Shown in pieces: positions 24,201 to 35,539 of a stretch of 59,850 bases of DNA. The notes beneath the pieces are model-generated. The model worked only from the letters and a program-made list of their open reading frames with translations. It ran no database searches and was not told where the DNA came from. The position numbers were made by a program, and so were the translations under genes. Source of the stretch: Gnetum montanum (Eukaryota; Streptophyta; Gnetopsida; Gnetales; Gnetaceae); NCBI GenBank assembly GCA_015680685.1, contig MNCI01014752.1, forward strand, positions 1,446 to 61,295, in the 5' to 3' direction. Position 1 is the first letter of the stretch, and each line of letters opens with the position of its first letter.

Positions 24201-27200
24201 TGTTCTATCATATGTTCACACTTACTATTAAGCTCCTCCAATTTACAAAACAGAAGCTCCTTCTCATGCTTCTCTGAAGATAACTCTGAACCCAATATCG
24301 ATATGCTCTGTCTGGATTTCTCTAATTCTGAAACAATGAAATCCATGGAATCTCTCATGTTCTGAATTTCATCTTGCAGGTTTCTTTCATGCTCTTCAGC
24401 TTCACGTAGCTGGTTTCCTAGCCATTCAATTCTTACTTCTGGTTCCAACAACTGGACTGAAGCTGGTATGCTGACTCTGTTCAAAGCCTCTTCCCATTTC
24501 TCAATTAAACGAGTCCTTTCATGTAGAGATTGTTCTAGCATATCAGATTGTTCAGCTAAACTAATATACTTACTTTGGATCTCACTGTACTTCTTTCTAA
24601 TTTCCTCCAAATCTTGGCCGTTCCTAGAATTCAAGGAGAGGTCTTCCGAATGTAATGTGTCATTTTCCCTGTTTGCTGGAAGCAATTCATTGTCCATGGT
24701 ACATGAACGATTGTTGTTGTTAGAATACATTATTGCAAGCCATTCAATTTTTTCATGTAATTCCATGAGTTGAATTTCTTCAGGCAAATTCAAAGGTTCA
24801 AGGATGTCTTCAATTTTCTGGAAAATAGAGTCCTTGTGATAGAGGGATTCCCGAAGGCTTGTGGTTGAATTTCGTATATAAGCTAACTCCAACTCTAAAG
24901 ACTCAATTCGTTCACCAGAATGCCCATATGACTTGATCTTTAACTCAGCCTCATGCAATGCAGCAGTTTTAATATCCAGATTTTTCTGACATGTTTCGAG
25001 TTCATTTGATTTCTCTGCCAATGATTTCCTCAATGCATCTCGTTGTTGAACTAAACCCTTACCCTTAGACACAGCAAGAGTTAACTTATCTTTTAGAGCT
25101 ACACATTTATGTTCCTTTTGTTCAAGTTCCACTTTAAGTCCATTGAGTTCTTCTTCCATTTTTTTAAGAAACCCTTCCAAAGCAATATGCAAAGGCATTT
25201 CAACATTTTCGGCTGCAAAATAACTAGGGAATCGTGAAGCCAGCTCACCCATGAGCAATTGGAATTCATTGTACTGTTCAATGGACATTTTGTACTTATC
25301 AACACTCAAGTTCACACAAGCTTCCAAACAAGAAATATTGTCCATGACCGAGCTTGTAGGCAATGAATCATTTACAGAATTGTTCCCTGTAACAGAAGCA
25401 AGCTTCTCCGACAATGCAATCAAAATGCAATTGATATTTTCATGCAATTTCCCATCAGCCTCCATCTTTGACTGGTGATCTGCCAACGCATCTTTAGTCC
25501 TTGCCAATTCAACACTTAGAAGCTGATTCTGATTAGTGAGTTCAGCCAACTGAGAGTTAACAACAGTAATGTAATTGTCATTTTCCAGCAATTTGGCTAA
25601 AAGCTCAGAACATTTTGTGTTGAGTTCCTCGATGGCTATGTCCTTTTCTGATAACGTACGTTGAAATTCACACACTCTAGCTTTACACTGTGCCAGCTCA
25701 AAATTTAAAGCGTCCTTCTCATCATTAAGTTCAGTTAACCTGTAAGTCATATTATTGGAAACACTGTCATTCTCAATCACTTTTCTCAAAAGTTCCGAAC
25801 ACTTTACATCAAGCTCCTCTATTAGGCTATCCTTCGACGTTAAAATAGATTCCACCTCTGTTGCTTTTTGTTTAAAATGGGAAAACTCATCTCTCATTTT
25901 CTCAAACTTCTCAAAAACCTGCATCATATCAATGAAAGAGGTAGTAGACTTTATTACATCTACATTTTCTTTAGATTCTGGTGGCATATCTTCAGTTTGG
26001 ACTTCTTTTGGAGACACAGATTCTGCTTCAATTAATTTACCAAACCTAACACAGACAGCCGCTTTTTCTTGTTTCATTGATTCTAACTGCTGAACAACCT
26101 CTTTATAAGAAGTCTGTAATTCAACGTTCTCATGGTTACAAAGCTCAAGTCTTTTTTCTATTTCTTTTAAACTACGGACTCTCTCTTTACAAATGTTAAT
26201 AATAGAAGAAAAACGAACATCAACACTTGAGAATTCTTCCGTTGGAAAATCACAGCCTAAATATTGACCACATTGCTCCAGATTTTCAGCAGCACCAAGC
26301 ATAGTAGTCTTGCAAAAGTTTATCTCTTCCTTAAGTGCAGAAACCTGACCCAGCAAATCCTTGTTCATTGCTTCCAGTATTTCTGTTTTCATTACTGTAT
26401 CCTGCTCCAAAGTGCTTAATTGCAACCGCAAGCTTTCAATTTGAGAACTGTCTTCCAAGATCTGAGCTTCAAGTTGTTCATTCTTCTTTGAAAACAACAG
26501 ACAATCATCATCCTTCGCTTCCTTTTCTTTCTTGAGCCTATTAATATCTACCTCTAGCTGCACCAGAGCTGCTGACATAATATCTCTCTGTTGCATAGCT
26601 TCAAAAGTATACTGTGTGATATCATTAGTATCAGTTTCCACATTTACCAGAACATCCCTGAGACACTGTATATCAAAATTTGCATCTTTAACTAGTTGGT
26701 GTAGAGAATTACTTTCAGGCAAAACAGAAGAGACATTACCTTCAGACTTTTCCAAGGGTCTCTGCGAAATGTCTTCTTCCTGCACTAAATTATTTTCCTT
26801 TAAGTCTTCCTGATGAGACTTTGACTCAAAAGCTTTAATTAGTTTTGAAATGGAGCCCCTGCTACTCCCACTAGGAGAGTTTGTCATGTACAAAGACATT
26901 GCCTGAATTGTTTTTTGAAGCCTTTCAAAAGTCAGCTGGAACTCACCCAAATGTGCTTTTAGAATTGAGATCTGATCAGGTGGCTGAATCTTTGGAAATG
27001 TTTGGACTTCAGCATCCAATATATTTTCTAGCTCACCTTGTAATGCAGTTGAATCTTCGAAGTTTACTTTACAGTTTCGATGTTTCACGGAACTTTTATC
27101 AGTGCCTTTCTTCAATTCTAAGTTATCCTCGGCATTGCTGATCTTTGAAGACATTGTTAATTCACTTTTAAGGCTTTTAATTTCAGTGTCAAGTTTGTCC

Positions 27201-29771
27201 CTAACATCTGAAAGATGCTGAACCTGTTGTGACAGAGATTCACCCATTCTTTGTAGATTTATGTTCTCCTTTTGTGCTTCTTCCAACTGAAGATTTACAG
27301 CTTCTAAATTTTGTATCAGTTCAAATTGCTTTTGACTGGATTCTTCTTCCAACCTGCAAACTTTGTTCATGGAATTTGCTTTGCAATCTTCTGAGGCCTG
27401 AAGTTTCTGCTCCATTAGCATTAATTCAGACCTTAGTGATGTACGCTCACCTTCAAGCTTTTCGACATTTTGTGTCAACTCATCAGACTGCTGAAATAAT
27501 CTTCTGTTTTCTTTCTCCAAGTTTTCAACAACTGCAATCTCTTGCTGATACCGTGCTCTTTCAGTTTGCAAATCAACTATTTCTTGATCTTTCAATTGCA
27601 TGTTCTCTATAACCAGATCCCTCTCTCTAGTCAGATCCTCCAGGTGCTGCTTGCATTCTTGTAGCTCAACTACAACCTTCTTAACTTCTTCTTCATGCTT
27701 TTGTAATGTGTCAGACTTGAACAATTCCAACTCTTCTCTTAATAACTTGAGTTCTTTCTCTAATTCTTCTTTATCATGCCTTAATGTTTCACATGACATC
27801 CTAAATGTATCCAGTTCATGAGAGTAGTTATTCTTATCCATCAAAACCTGTTGCAACTCCTCTTTCAGTTGGCACAACTGAAAGTCCAAAGTCTCTGCTT
27901 CCCTGCTAATTAAGGGATCTGACAAAGACATCTCCCCTGTTTTAATTGTATTCCCAATCAGTGCTCTCAGTTGAGAAATTTCACTGGCCAGCCTCTTTTC
28001 ACTGTTCTGCAATTCTATGTGTTGTGACATTGCTTCATTATCTAACTTCCTGGCAAGGGCATCTCCTTCATCCATGACCGTTTTCAACTTACATTCAAAT
28101 TCCATCTCAAGATGCTGTACTTTTTCTTGATCTAATTCATTGGAAGACTGTTTTTCCATTGACACTTTTCCTTTGTCAAATGAGACGTGAACATTATCAT
28201 CATCTGACTTGTGTATGTAATCAGGTTCCTGAGTTTCAGTGATGTTTGTAGGTAACAACTGCATAACCTCTTCAGCATTTGCCACAGATGTATCAACTAC
28301 TATCACATTTTTTCCTTCCAACTGATCCAATGATTCCATTTCCTGCACCACTCTAACCAATATAAAATGAGAATATGATCCCATATAAAACACAGCGCAG
28401 CTTATGTTTAAACCATAAGTGAACCTAACTCATTTTCGTAAAATAAACTTCAACATTACATTGATACAATATTTTTAAAAAAATAATAAAAAAGAAAAAC
28501 AAAGTCCCAAGTAAAGTAAGATGCAACATTGTTACCAGGTTTGCAAGCCTCTCTAGAGGCAAATTGTAAGGCTCAGGTGCAGTAGAACAAGGCTCCTGAA
28601 TCTTCACTTCTCCAGAGGTCATTGATCGAGTACAGTCAACTAGCTCTTGAGAATTATCAAGAGAATGTTGACCTTTATCTGTGCACATACTAGTGACAGT
28701 GGACTGTTTTTCACCGTCAGCTTGCTTTCCATCTATCTCTGCGTTGGTAGCATCTGTATTTTCCAATTGAAAAATATGACTTTCTTTAGGATGCTGGCTT
28801 GTGTCTGTAATTGGACAACTGTTAAAGGACTCTCCTACCATTGCAATCGCACTGGTAGGATCAGGAAAGGTTTTAGGCAAGACTGTGTCCTCCATTGATA
28901 ACTGTTCACCTTTATTTTCAATGATTTGATCAGTACTTTTGTCTGAAGTGTGAGTGGTGCTAGTAACCTCTTCTGAGCTTGAAAGTCCACTTGCAGGATC
29001 AAAATATATGCTTTCAATACTATGAGTTACCCTTGCTTGGATGTGTTCGCTGTCCTTTTCCACAATGGTATCAGTTGATGCTATTAAATCTTCCCTTAAA
29101 TCCCTTAGAACTTCAGTGGTTGCTGTGTCCTCAGGAGGGGTATTATCAACCAATGCAGAACTCTCGCTTCTTTTAGCATTTTGTATTTCAGTAACTTCCT
29201 CTGCTTTTACAACGTCTACAGAAGAAAGAGGCAATTCCAAATTGTCTGTCGACACCTCTCCATTTGCACCATCTTGGGTAGGAGGAACACTCTCTGCTTT
29301 CGTATTATCGGCTTGGCATGAAACATTGGATTCATCCTCTAACTGCTTTTTATGTTTTAAATTTGTAGATGCATCAACGGCTGCACTAGCAGTGGTAGCC
29401 ACATCCGCAACATTTTTTCTTTTGTCTGTGGACTTATCGTGGCCACCTTTCTTTTGCTTGTTTTCCCTGAACTGTCTTAGCTGGGCATACAAGCAATTAA
29501 TTTCCAATCAATAACCACTGTGTTAAAAAGCCACACTAAACAAACATATCATCTCTATGTGATTTAGTTTGTATTAAAAGGCATTGATACGGCTTGTTGG
29601 AAACAAGTTCAATAACTACAATAAGGCTTGGTTTACAAACTCTAAAACATATGATAAAGAGACTGAGACCTTAATGAAAATGATTGATACTGAAGGGAAC
29701 TAAATGAAATCTAAACATACCCTTTTCTCTCCTGCAGCCCGCAGATCAGTCTTGTTCTTTTGTTTATCCAT
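18103..29771 (-). CDS. Giant coiled-coil, tail-anchored golgin-like/TNO1-like protein (8 exons, about 2,709 aa)
   Basis: The product is a very long coiled-coil protein with a C-terminal membrane anchor, expected on the cytosolic face of Golgi/trans-Golgi membranes as a tether or syntaxin partner. Exons: 29771-29721, 29480-28536, 28342-22784, 21585-21066, 21000-20282, 18642-18498, 18382-18295 and 18205-18103. All introns are GT-AG and all phases agree (0, 0, 0, 1, 0, 1, 2). Residues 1-17 include TDLRAAGEKR followed by LRQFRENKQKK, the start I know from the long Arabidopsis homologue AT4G31570. Residues 18-332 are acidic/Ser/Thr-rich and from about 333 heptads dominate. Two KGKG blocks (KGKGLVQQRDALRKSL near 1423; KGKGAMQECETLKQSL near 1898) and the LRESLYHKDSIFQKIEDIL segment near 1506 are family signatures. 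The end has VFKSLTTSRLIPK, ADRLDGIW and a hydrophobic segment at about 2691-2709. The family assignment is from memory, not from a search; TGN location is inferred from TNO1. Confidence 0.9.
18295..18382 (-). CDS. Exon 7 of the golgin-like gene
   Basis: 88 bases from acceptor ATTTTAG to donor ATTTG/GTACGT, entering in phase 1 and leaving in phase 2. It encodes KGYVFKSLTTSRLIPKVTRP and VADRLDGI, a juxtamembrane block that I recall as strongly conserved in plant homologues. Confidence 0.87.
18498..18642 (-). CDS. Exon 6 of the golgin-like gene
   Basis: 145 bases from acceptor TTCGCAG to donor AAAG/GTATAT. It encodes GQIGKRSHALVAAAPHVRSV, then an acidic FEVEDDDKG. The HVRSVRK and ISIDLE pieces are conserved in the family. 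Intron 5 before it is 1,639 bases. Confidence 0.87.
20282..21000 (-). CDS. Exon 5 of the golgin-like gene (two possible acceptors)
   Basis: The donor is GAAATC/GTAAGT. Two acceptors, TTTTCAG (exon from 21000) and AATGCAG (exon from 20967), are both in phase with exon 4. The second removes 11 residues and makes intron 4 98 rather than 65 bases, a more usual plant intron length. The product is 2,709 or 2,698 residues accordingly. The encoded segment is coiled coil (ELEDVMQMFDELEGQ and on). Confidence 0.82.
21066..21585 (-). CDS. Exon 4 of the golgin-like gene
   Basis: 520 bases from acceptor TTTTGCAG to donor AACCAAG/GTAAATT, ending in phase 1. It encodes AENMAAEPFMAMDSKEQLMD and a further coiled coil. 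Intron 3 before it is 1,198 bases and holds a SINE-like insert. Confidence 0.88.
22459..22511 (+). repeat. tRNA-like/SINE fragment in intron 3
   Basis: TAGCTCAACTGGTAA (22459-22473) fits an RNA polymerase III box A and GCAAGTTCAAAC (22500-22511) fits box B. The spacing of about 41 bases is tRNA-like. The rest does not fold as a tRNA, so a tRNA-derived SINE remnant is the better reading. It lies antisense to the host gene. Confidence 0.5.
22784..28342 (-). CDS. Exon 3, the giant coiled-coil exon
   Basis: 5,559 bases, 1,853 codons (residues 333-2185), open throughout. Acceptor is GGTGCAG, donor is GAAGAG/GTAATG. Nearly all of it predicts coiled coil by eye (Leu/Ile/Val at heptad positions, dense Glu/Lys/Gln). 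It carries both KGKG repeats and at least two internal repeats of a 'SELLxK...END...LTELN' unit near 25600-25810, suggesting ancient internal duplication. Antisense open frames at 24150-27821 are shadows of its codon bias. Confidence 0.92.
28536..29480 (-). CDS. Exon 2 of the golgin-like gene
   Basis: 945 bases (residues 18-332) between acceptor TGCCCAG and donor GTAACAATG. After the basic start (LRQFRENKQKKGGHDK) it is rich in Asp, Glu, Ser and Thr with no heptads, and probably disordered. Intron 1 is 240 bases, intron 2 is 193 bases. Confidence 0.88.
29721..29771 (-). CDS. Exon 1 (start exon) of the golgin-like gene
   Basis: ATG at 29771; 17 codons beginning MDKQKNKTDLRAAGEKR; donor GTATGT at 29720. 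The start is chosen because this N-terminus matches the family and joins in phase 0 to LRQFRENKQKK. The longer open frame upstream of exon 2 is intron sequence. Confidence 0.88.
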
Positions 29772-30650
29772 GGACTTATTAATGATACAATCTAACCGCC
29801 TTAATCAAAATTTCTCCAAGACCTTTATCATCAGATTAAATCGAGAATTATCATCACGCCGTATCTTCCCATATCCAAAAACGTCATACTAAATTCAACA
29901 AAAATCGCGCATAGGGTCTACTGCTAAAACTCAGAATTCGCTTAGGATAAATGCAATTTCAGTACACAAATCCATTACATTCTCTTTAACAACAATGATT
30001 TCATGCCTCTTCAAAAACAACGAATAGCTGAAATGCAACAACGACACCTTTTATGCGGAAGGATGCAATGAAAACATTGACAATTTACAACCAGGGGCTT
30101 CTGTTACACCAGCATACTGAATCAAATGCAACAATTGAATGGCCAAACACAAAAACAGGAGCAGAATGGAAATCATAAATCAAGAAATCGCCCGTACCGG
30201 ACTTGAGGAGATCACACACTTTAAATTTGAACGGAGAAATAACCAGCGAACAGAACAGCAAGCGCACGGTCGCTCAGATCCCCAGCAGCGAAACTCCAAG
30301 AACTAAAATCGCAGATCAGACCGTAACTGAAATGAAATGAAATGCTAAGAACACAAGCAAATTTGATTATTACACTGCGGAAATTATTTGGACGGAAGTG
30401 CAGACAGACGTCAAATCGAAGACACTGGCGGACTCAGTTCGTGACCAAGCCCACGTTGCGCACGAGATACAAGCAGGCCCCAGATTCCGGTTACGGGTTT
30501 TCTTGCTGCTTTATCGCTTTTGGCCTTTACCAAGCTTATTGATCTTAATTTTGATTTTGTTGCGTGGGATACTTGGTTCATTATGCCCGTTAGAGGGAAA
30601 CATCTATCAGCAAAATTAAGTTTTATATTTAAAATAAGAAAATCATAATT
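29772..30650 (-). promoter_or_regulatory. 5' UTR and promoter region of the golgin-like gene
   Basis: Upstream of the ATG the DNA at 30230-30560 is less AT-rich than its surroundings, as plant 5' ends often are. The minus strand has a TATAAAAC at about 30627-30620 and a TGACGTC (30413-30407), an ACGT-core element of the bZIP type. A donor-like CCG/GTACGG near 30195 and an acceptor-like GGTTAG about 30 bases before the ATG would allow a 5' UTR intron. The TSS and that intron are inference. Confidence 0.4.
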
Positions 30651-31458
30651 CGTTTGTTTTGTTTTATTTAACGGTGGAATTAAAGAGTTTGGTATTAAGT
30701 ATTCTACAAATGGTACGACGAAGAAATAAAATATTAATAATGAGTATAGAAAATTCAAAATACATTATAAGCTTGATACTAAGTAGGTATCATCAAAATG
30801 AAAATATAGAAAAAAAATTTCTAGATTTTAGGACTATTTAATTAGATATACAATCTTACAATTAAAACTTTGAAAAAATAAATGAAGAAAATTAATTGGT
30901 AGTAGGGACAAAGGTCCTAGTCCTAACAAAATTTATATCATTTTTCAATATACATGCTTGAACTTAAAATAGCAAAAGGATTTGAGATAGAGAGTTGTGG
31001 TTAAATAACAATATCTCTATTAAAGCAAGAAAGTGGTACCATTTGTGGATTCACCTCATTACTTGTTGTTGATCGTACATCAAGAATCTTTATCAGCAAC
31101 TATAATTTTCTTGTCAACCCTTATTTTAATCTTTGAGTTAATAGTATTTGTGTCAAACAAACAAAAATTTGTCTTACAAAATTATCTATCCAGACTACTT
31201 ACTACTTTCTCTAATGCTAGTAAAAATATACATAGGAGCTTTTTTCTTCTCTTGGATTTTTTATTATTATTTGATCTTTCTTATCATTTACATTAACTTG
31301 ATTTTTTATATCTTCAACTTCGTATTGTTTTTATTTTTATCTTCAACTTCAACTTATTTTTTCTTTTCTTTAAAATCTTTTTTCTTGAGCAAAAAAGGAT
31401 AAGCATTAAACAATTGTCATTCACAATAATAAAAGTTGTAAGAATTAAGAAGATTATG
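30651..31458. other. AT-rich intergenic stretch, nothing recognised
   Basis: Strongly AT-rich DNA between the gene's promoter side and the solo LTR. Short frames on both strands (30659-30841, 31033-31402) are Phe/Leu/Tyr-rich by composition only. Confidence 0.5.
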
Positions 31459-32290
31459 ATATGTGATGAAACGATTACTCTAATTATTAGAGCGGTTATT
31501 GTTGGAGCGGTTACTCTAATAATTAGAGTGGTTATTATTGGAGCGGTTATTCTAATTATTAGAGTAGGTGCTCCCAAGTCTATAAATATAGTGCCCAGGT
31601 GCACAATTGGAAAAAAGTCTTTCAGCAATCAAGTAGTGAAACTCTTGTAGTTTGTTTGAAAGTTAGAATATTTTCCAAGTGCCGCAGCAGGAGGTCGAAG
31701 TGTGGACGGATCTTTATTTGAGCATTGTGTACCTGAGCACACCTTGTGTATAGCAATAAAGACGAGCTCTTTGATTCATCCTTGCAGTACTTGAGATTTG
31801 TTTTCTTACACATTTATTTTATTTTATTTTATTTTATACACTTTACATTTCTATTATTAGCGTAGCAATTCATTTTGATCAATGAAGAAAATCGTTAAAA
31901 TACACTCAGTACGATCACTTCGAGCATGCATGTAACACTTGGTAACCCAGTAACTATTAGCATTTAGTAATCCCAATAGTGTTGCACTAGTTCAGGATGT
32001 GTACGGCAAGTGAGAACGAATACTGGTGTTAGGATTAGTTAAAGCCTAGTTAATCAGTAGTTAAGTTAAAGTACATAAAAACATAAAAGATATAAAAATC
32101 ATATGCCTCAAGCTTACTTAATCATACAATCATGACATATAAGTAAGTTTGGGAAGACAATGATCAATCAACCCGTCCTTGTTCCACAAGGGCACATAAG
32201 CACTTAGTCCTTGGAATTCGACCAGATCATGCGTGAAATGCTCATATTCATATGGTTGAGCGTAGGGGTACCTCGTTGCTCATCAATACG
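31459..32290 (+). mobile_element. Solo LTR of the Athila-like family (second)
   Basis: The LTR spans 31464-32285, starting TGATGAAACG and ending GTTGCTCATCA. Flanks are ATATG (31459-31463) and ATACG (32286-32290), a 5-bp duplication with one transition. TATAAATA lies at 31581-31588, AATAAA at 31755-31760, and the GGTAACCCAGTA motif at about 31935. The U3 here has its own array (see 31470-31568) instead of the GATATC palindromes of other copies. No interior remains. Confidence 0.78.
31470..31568. repeat. Tandem array in the U3 of the solo LTR
   Basis: About three units of 30-35 bases built from TCTAATTATTAGAG, itself a near-palindrome, followed by GGTTATTRTTGGAGCGGTTA. The array ends just before the TATA box, where enhancer repeats of LTR promoters usually lie. 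Confidence 0.75.
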
Positions 32291-32624
32291 TAATTGGATA
32301 AATATAAACCTTGCCTCCTACTTATAATACCAATTCATGTTTATGATTGAGAAAGTTGATTTCAACCAAAAAACATTTACAAAAATCAAAAGTTGTAAAA
32401 ATAAACTCCATATGATTAATGGAATTGAAAAAGCTAACACTTTCTTACTTAGATTTCTAAAAAAATAACAAAAAATCACATAACTCAACAAATCATAGAA
32501 CTTTAGCATATTCTTACAATTAGACATTAAAATTTGGAGCCCCCTTATGAATGATCAATACTACATGCTTATGTATAAAAGATCCTATATCTTAGGCATG
32601 TTGCACCATTGAGGCATTGCCTAA

Positions 32625-33485
32625 TGATGAGTGGCAAGGTACCCCTATGCCCAACTATACGAAACATTAAGGTGTTTGCATGCAATCTGGTCGAATTCCG
32701 TGGACTTATAGTTCTCCAGTGTACTAATTCTTCTAGGAAGTGAAATGGGTGTTGAGAATGTTCGTTGTTTTCCCAACTACACTTGTGAAGCTCAAGGATT
32801 TGGTTTAAGTGTAATTAAGGTATATAATTTTTATCATTTTATGTTTTATAAATTTAATCACCTACAACAAGAATGAAAGGTAGAGTAATTTAAGATCTAA
32901 TTCCTTTACTGCCTAGCTAGCCTAATATAAGTACCCGTCCCACCTTCCTGGACACATCCTGAACATGTATAGCACTGCTAGGCTACCAAACATTAAGCGT
33001 TTCTAGGTTACCAAGCACTATATGTATGCTCGAAGCAGTCATACTTGTGTTCATTAACAACTGAAAATTAAGTTCTTAATTTAAATGCATTAAAGTAAAG
33101 TGCATGAAAATAAAGTGCATTAAAGGAAACATTAATCTATTCCCAGTGCTACAAGGATTATCAAATGGGTTCATTTTTATTCCTGTCACACTACTATGCT
33201 TAGGTACATCAATGTTCAAACAAAGATCCGTACACACTTAGACTATCGCAAAACTTTGGAGAAAAAAAATTGCAAGGGCTTCACTACTCTATGCAAAAGA
33301 CTATAAAAAACTCAACTAAAAAACTTATGAAAATTATGAGCCCAAGCACTATATTTATAGGGTGACATATACCTTGTAATATTAGATATTTGACATCGCT
33401 TCCTAAGCTTCGACATCAAATACCCGATGTTGAAGCCCCAATATCATGTATCTGATATTAAAGCTAGTCAAACCATGATTCATCA
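32625..33485 (-). mobile_element. 3' LTR of element 2
   Basis: 861 bases, TGATGAATCATGG...CACTCATCA on the minus strand, preceded by the purine tract GCGGGGGTA (rc of 33486-33494). It aligns with the 5' LTR at 43655-44536, by eye about 85-88% identical with many C/T and G/A differences, as expected from methylated-cytosine decay. Confidence 0.85.
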
Positions 33486-35530
33486 TACCCCCGCAACTGA
33501 ATGAAAACTCGTCCTCAAGTGAAGAAGAGGAGGAACAAGTTTCTTACAAAAATATTGGGAAGGTACGGGATTATTGACTGACATACAAACTGGCTCAGAT
33601 GGAACAGAAAAACTCTAAGTGCCCAAGTGTATAGAGTTACAATCATTACAAAATTGGGTGTTCATGATAAGAGAAGTGAACACCCTAGATAAAATTGACA
33701 TCCAATGCATCTTGGCAGCTAGAGAATAAGGAAGAAGATTCAATGATCATGAAGAGTCCTCGTCATATGGTACTATCACATCATCCTTAGTGAGGATAGT
33801 CCTACTTCTAGTCCATGCTTCCCACTACAATCACAACAGAATAGCGAATTAGTATGCAATGTGTAACACATAGCTAGTAAGTACCTTGTCTTATTGGTGG
33901 TTACACTCGGCTAGGTTATGATTGTGGAGATTGATTCCTTGAGGAGTGTTAGTGAGAAGACTGACAAATAGGGTAAAATAGATAAATGGTCCATTAAATT
34001 TGAAAAAGGTCAAATAGGATGAAATGCTTGAAGAGGTTGTAAGAATTTACAACAATAAAAAGGAAAGTTCACTAAAAAAAATGTTGTGAAGATGTGCACA
34101 ATTGGATGTCATTGATGAGGTAAACAAAAAGATTTGATTATGAGAGTGTCTAAGGATAAAGAACTTAACTAATCCAACCAAAAGATATGCAAGTGGGTCT
34201 CCTCCAAAGTAGGCACAGGCCTTTTATTGCCCTTGCATAACTTCAAACCAAGGAGTCTGTGGGCCCCATGGATGATTAATGGTTATGGAATGTTAAGTAC
34301 AAAAATCCAAAAGAGACTACCTAAGAATTTCAACACATCAAACCAAGATATCAAACAAGAACATGAAACCGGTAGTGAGGTGAGACATGGAAAGCATAAA
34401 TGGATGAGAGAGTGTGTGGAATGGAGTTCTTGATTAAGGTTACATGAAGTCCCTTGTGAATTTTATGGTTAAATGACTTGATAAGATCCATCCTTAGTCT
34501 AGACCAAAACCAACCACATTTAGTGACTTTGCATCACCATTCTAAGACTAGTCCACCCCCTTGAGACACAAGAGTGCTCCCACAGAACAACCGCTATTCC
34601 TTATTAGAGAAGAAAAGAGAAGTAGGAAGGGAGAAAGGGCCTTAGTTAGAGGGAACCTTCAGGCATGGGTAACATGTCTTTCTAGTTCCATAACCGATGC
34701 TTGTAGCTCGTTTATTTTATCTAAGAGGTGTGCTTTGAATTCCCATCAGCTTTTTTTTTTTTTTTTTATGAGAACCACACCATGCAAAGACTTATTCAAC
34801 TTCCTTTATTGGTTAACACAGAATGGTAAGAAATCCATAAAAACACACATGCACCCAAGCAAGTAGAAAAGCACAAAGAATGTTGAATCCCTTTAAAGTC
34901 ACACCCTATTTAAACCTTTAAATCCTTCCCAATTCTGGAAACTACCAAAGTCATAAATTTGTTATAGTTTTATTAATGAAAAAGGGACTACACATTTCTA
35001 CAACAAGAAAAACCATAGAGTTTGTGGATGGGTGGATGTTGTGGACTCACTACCTATTGCATGAAAAAGAAACCATGTCCTAATCATCAATAACAAAATT
35101 CAAAGCTAGAATACAGACACCAACAAGTAAATAACTAAATAGTACATACAACCATCAAGCAACAAATTACCACTATGCCTGGCACTTATTAACAAAAAGT
35201 TAAAAAAATCACACCAAAATAAAAAAAGATATAAAAGAAAGTGTAAAATATTCAAGAAATAGCAAATTTACTAATGATGGTGTAAAACAAAAATTAGAAA
35301 AGATCAACAACATAAAAGCAAGAAGGTGTAAAATAAAGAATATGTAAAATAAAAAGTTGCAAAACAAAAATGTGTAAAATAAAAAGGGTGAAAAACTAAG
35401 GAGCTACCTATATGGTTAGTATGGGTGGCCATCTCTCCCATGACTAAGTTGAAAGGAGGAGATCCAAAATATGGAGCGTGGTTATCCATCCGATGAGGCG
35501 TTTGTTCTATTTGCTGGCTTATGCTCATGA
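33486..35530 (-). other. Non-coding 3' region of element 2
   Basis: Between integrase and the 3' LTR there are about 2 kb with no long frame on the element's sense strand. Patches at 34640-35060 and 35430-35460 resemble 52140-52500 and 52740-52760 of element 4, so this is element sequence, not an insert. It contains a T-run (34752-34767). It lacks the extra 3' ORF seen in element 4. Confidence 0.6.
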
Positions 35531-35539
35531 AAAGGTTTG

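Noticed and set aside
24150-29514. Many plus-strand frames of 60-157 codons opposite the golgin-like gene
   Set aside because: They are antisense shadows of Glu/Lys/Gln-rich exons and match nothing; the minus strand gives one coherent spliced protein.
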